A DNA stretch of 35,974 nucleotides. It comes from Candidatus Bacteroides merdavium (lineage in GTDB: Bacteria > Bacteroidota > Bacteroidia > Bacteroidales > Bacteroidaceae). How positions within the stretch are numbered: position 1 is the first letter of the stretch; each line of letters opens with the position of its first letter. This document shows positions 34,649-35,974 of this stretch, one piece after another. The DNA lies in assembly GCA_019116805.1 (NCBI GenBank), contig DXAV01000017.1:1-35974 (forward strand). The letters are read 5' to 3'. Under the pieces are notes generated by a model that worked only from the letters and a program-made list of their open reading frames with translations, did no database searches and was not told where the DNA came from. A program made the translations under genes and the position numbers.

Positions 34649-34735
34649 CAGGGTTCAATCCCAAAGGCGGTATGTTTCAAACATTCGGGGTCTATGTTTC
34701 AAACATTCCCCCTCTATGTTTCAAACATCCCCTAA
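34649..34735. repeat. Array of odd palindromes at 22-nt pitch (array 3)
   Basis: Three identical 13-base palindromes ATGTTT-C-AAACAT have centres at 34678, 34700 and 34722. A degenerate unit (GGGTTCAATCCC, centre 34656) precedes them at the same pitch. Linkers are G- or C-rich (TCGGGGTCT, TCCCCCTCT). It lies between the 3' end of the cstA cluster and the barrel gene promoter region. Confidence 0.85.
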
Positions 34736-34769
34736 GAGACCTTTTATAAATTCCATATACCTGCCTGAA

Positions 34770-34820
34770 CAAAAAAAGGAGAAAACGGTATGTTTATTTT
34801 ACAAACACGCCGTTTTCTCC
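34770..34820 (-). terminator. Terminator of the cstA cluster
   Basis: On the minus strand GGAGAAAACGG and CCGTTTTCTCC form a perfect 11-bp stem with inner GTTT/AAAC pairing, followed by seven T residues. It lies 24 bases after the stop of the small membrane protein. Confidence 0.92.
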
Positions 34821-34844
34821 TTCTATGGCATCAACAAGCAACCG

Positions 34845-35036
34845 TTATTTCTTCATCCGTTCCTTCTTCCGTAGCACAAGCCACAGCAACAGAACGATGA
34901 CATACGAAGCAACAACGGTAAGATACTTCTCCGTCACACTGATTTCGGTATTACGCGGCAGGAAATAGGCCGCGGTAGCTGTGATGTAAATCAGCAACGC
35001 CAAACTCAGGGCCGACGATTTCTTCAGTTTTTTCAT
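34845..35036 (-). CDS. Small two-helix membrane protein behind cstA
   Basis: 63 residues from the ATG at 35036, which has GGAAAAG in front; the frame upstream to 35093 overlaps cstA and is rejected. Two membrane helices (about 9-26, LSLALLIYITATAAYFL, and 37-55, YLTVVASYVIVLLLWLVL) are followed by a basic tail (RKKERMKK). It starts 13 bases after the cstA stop and shares its terminator, so it is probably co-expressed. It is not the DUF466 protein that often follows cstA in enterobacteria. Function unknown; an accessory role for CstA is a guess. Confidence 0.75.
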   Translation of the reverse strand: MKKLKKSSALSLALLIYITATAAYFLPRNTEISVTEKYLTVVASYVIVLLLWLVLRKKERMKK

Positions 35037-35049
35037 ATCTTTTCCGTTA

Positions 35050-35974
35050 TCAGATTCTTGTAATCCGTCTAGCTTTCTTCTTCCATATGCCAAACCAGAC
35101 GAGAGCCACCAATGCGGCTCCAGCAGCTATCGGGCAGGCATATTGCAGACCCAAGTCGAGGCCTCCCTTGGGTTCGACACAGATGTAGGACGTACATACC
35201 GCCGTCATCAGCAGGGCGGGCAGCAGTGCCACCAGGAAGCTCAGGCCCCTGCGTTCGCGCGCCAGCCATACCGTCACCGCCCAAAGGGTGAAGACAGACA
35301 GCGTCTGGTTGGCCCAGGCAAAGTACCGCCATATCAGCTGGAAGCCGTCGGCATCGCGCAAACTGTAAACCAGCAGGGCAGCCGCAGCCACAAACATGGG
35401 GATACAGATGTACAGACGGCTCCGCATGGACTTCTGCTCCATCCGCAGGAAGTCGGCCACAATGAGGCGCGCCGAACGGAAAGCCGTGTCGCCGCTCGTG
35501 ATGGGAGCAGCCACCACACCGAGTATGGCCAATATGCCGCCTACCTCTCCCAACCAGCTCTTGCTGATATCGAACACCACAACCGAGGCATCACTGATGC
35601 CCATCCCGTTCTCATGGAAGAAATAAGTGGCCACCGTCGCCCATATCAGGGCTACGATGCCCTCGGTAATCATGGCGCCGTAAAACACAGGACGTCCGTG
35701 ACGCTCGCTGGTCATGCAACGGGCCATGAGAGGACTCTGCGTGGCATGGAAGCCCGAAATGGCTCCGCAGGCTATGGTAATGAACATCATCGGGAAGATG
35801 GGACTCGTCTCAGCCTTGGGATGTGTGTTGTTCATTCCGTCCCACAACTCGGGCAAAGCGGGATGATGAACATAAAGCATCACCAGAATGCCCAGCGCCA
35901 TGAAGATGAGCGCCACGGCAAAGAGCGGATAAATCTTGCCGATAATCTTGTCAACAGGCAGCAGCGTAGCCAGG
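35050..35974 (-). CDS. cstA: Carbon starvation protein A, 3' part (N-terminus outside window)
   Basis: The C-terminal 307 residues are present; the gene continues past the right edge. Membrane protein of the CstA peptide/pyruvate transporter family, induced on carbon limitation in other bacteria. Visible marks are PIFPMMFITIACGAISGFHATQSPLMARC, a conserved CstA block, then ITSGDTAFRSARLIVADFL and WRYFAWANQTLSVFTLWAVTVWLA. About seven helices remain. The substrate in Bacteroides is not established. The promoter is not in the window. Confidence 0.93.
   Translation of the reverse strand, partial: LATLLPVDKIIGKIYPLFAVALIFMALGILVMLYVHHPALPELWDGMNNTHPKAETSPIFPMMFITIACGAISGFHATQSPLMARCMTSERHGRPVFYGAMITEGIVALIWATVATYFFHENGMGISDASVVVFDISKSWLGEVGGILAILGVVAAPITSGDTAFRSARLIVADFLRMEQKSMRSRLYICIPMFVAAAALLVYSLRDADGFQLIWRYFAWANQTLSVFTLWAVTVWLARERRGLSFLVALLPALLMTAVCTSYICVEPKGGLDLGLQYACPIAAGAALVALVWFGIWKKKARRITRI

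Noticed and set aside
34649..34662. tRNA T-arm-like sequence GGGTTCAATCCC
   Set aside because: No acceptor, D or anticodon arm nearby; its centre falls exactly one pitch before the palindrome array, so it is better read as a decayed array unit.
34372..34749. 125-codon + strand frame upstream of the barrel gene
   Set aside because: It translates hairpins and the palindrome array; composition is not protein-like and no ribosome-binding site is seen.

Overview
The window reads as a gut Bacteroidales chromosome, most likely Bacteroides in the broad sense. Evidence: a SusC/SusD pair with an ECF sigma factor and FecR-type anti-sigma factor, a hybrid two-component regulator, a DUF4924 protein, and repeated promoters of the Bacteroides form TTTG-N19-TAnnTTTG. 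No species is assigned. There are no rRNA or tRNA genes, no CRISPR array and no recognisable complete insertion sequence.

Layout. (1) 1-92: 3' end of an unidentified + strand gene. (2) 187-8851: a minus-strand, AT-richer glycan-uptake locus, ordered ECF sigma, FecR, SusC, SusD, sulfatase, closed by a clear terminator. (3) 9131-14109: a GC-richer minus-strand run of LysE-type exporter, DUF4924, RfbD, [GxxExxY cassette], release factor 3 (PrfC) and a membrane-anchored HTH protein. The cassette has perfect 32-bp inverted repeats at both ends and sits inside the run. (4) 14209-14857: a divergent RelE/ParE-type toxin-antitoxin pair. (5) 14896-18804: purL with its own promoter and terminator. (6) 18851-24024: a hybrid two-component sensor/regulator whose stop codon overlaps the start of a pair of short chromate-transporter (CHR) proteins. 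(7) 24129-25698: a lone GHL10/DUF187 glycosidase-like protein on the minus strand. (8) 25869-30112: uvrA, thiD and a ThiE/TenI-like gene, tightly packed. (9) 30303-33779: a TPP-riboswitch-controlled minus-strand operon thiE, thiC, thi4. (10) 33820-34410: a small outer-membrane barrel gene. (11) 34770-35974: the 3' part of cstA with a small membrane protein behind it.

How the genes work together. The sigma/anti-sigma pair should switch on the SusCD transporter when its glycan is present, and the sulfatase should desulfate that glycan. Thiamine synthesis is split into two convergent clusters: ThiC makes the pyrimidine, ThiD phosphorylates it, Thi4 makes an adenylated thiazole, and ThiE couples the halves. 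Thi4 has His at the position where the yeast enzyme has its sacrificial Cys, so it should use free sulfide.

The most unusual signals are non-coding. Four intergenic regions carry arrays of short, mostly odd-length palindromes at an exact 22- or 23-nt pitch, with a different palindrome in each array. Two other junctions carry degenerate heptamer repeats that supply the stop codons of the flanking genes.
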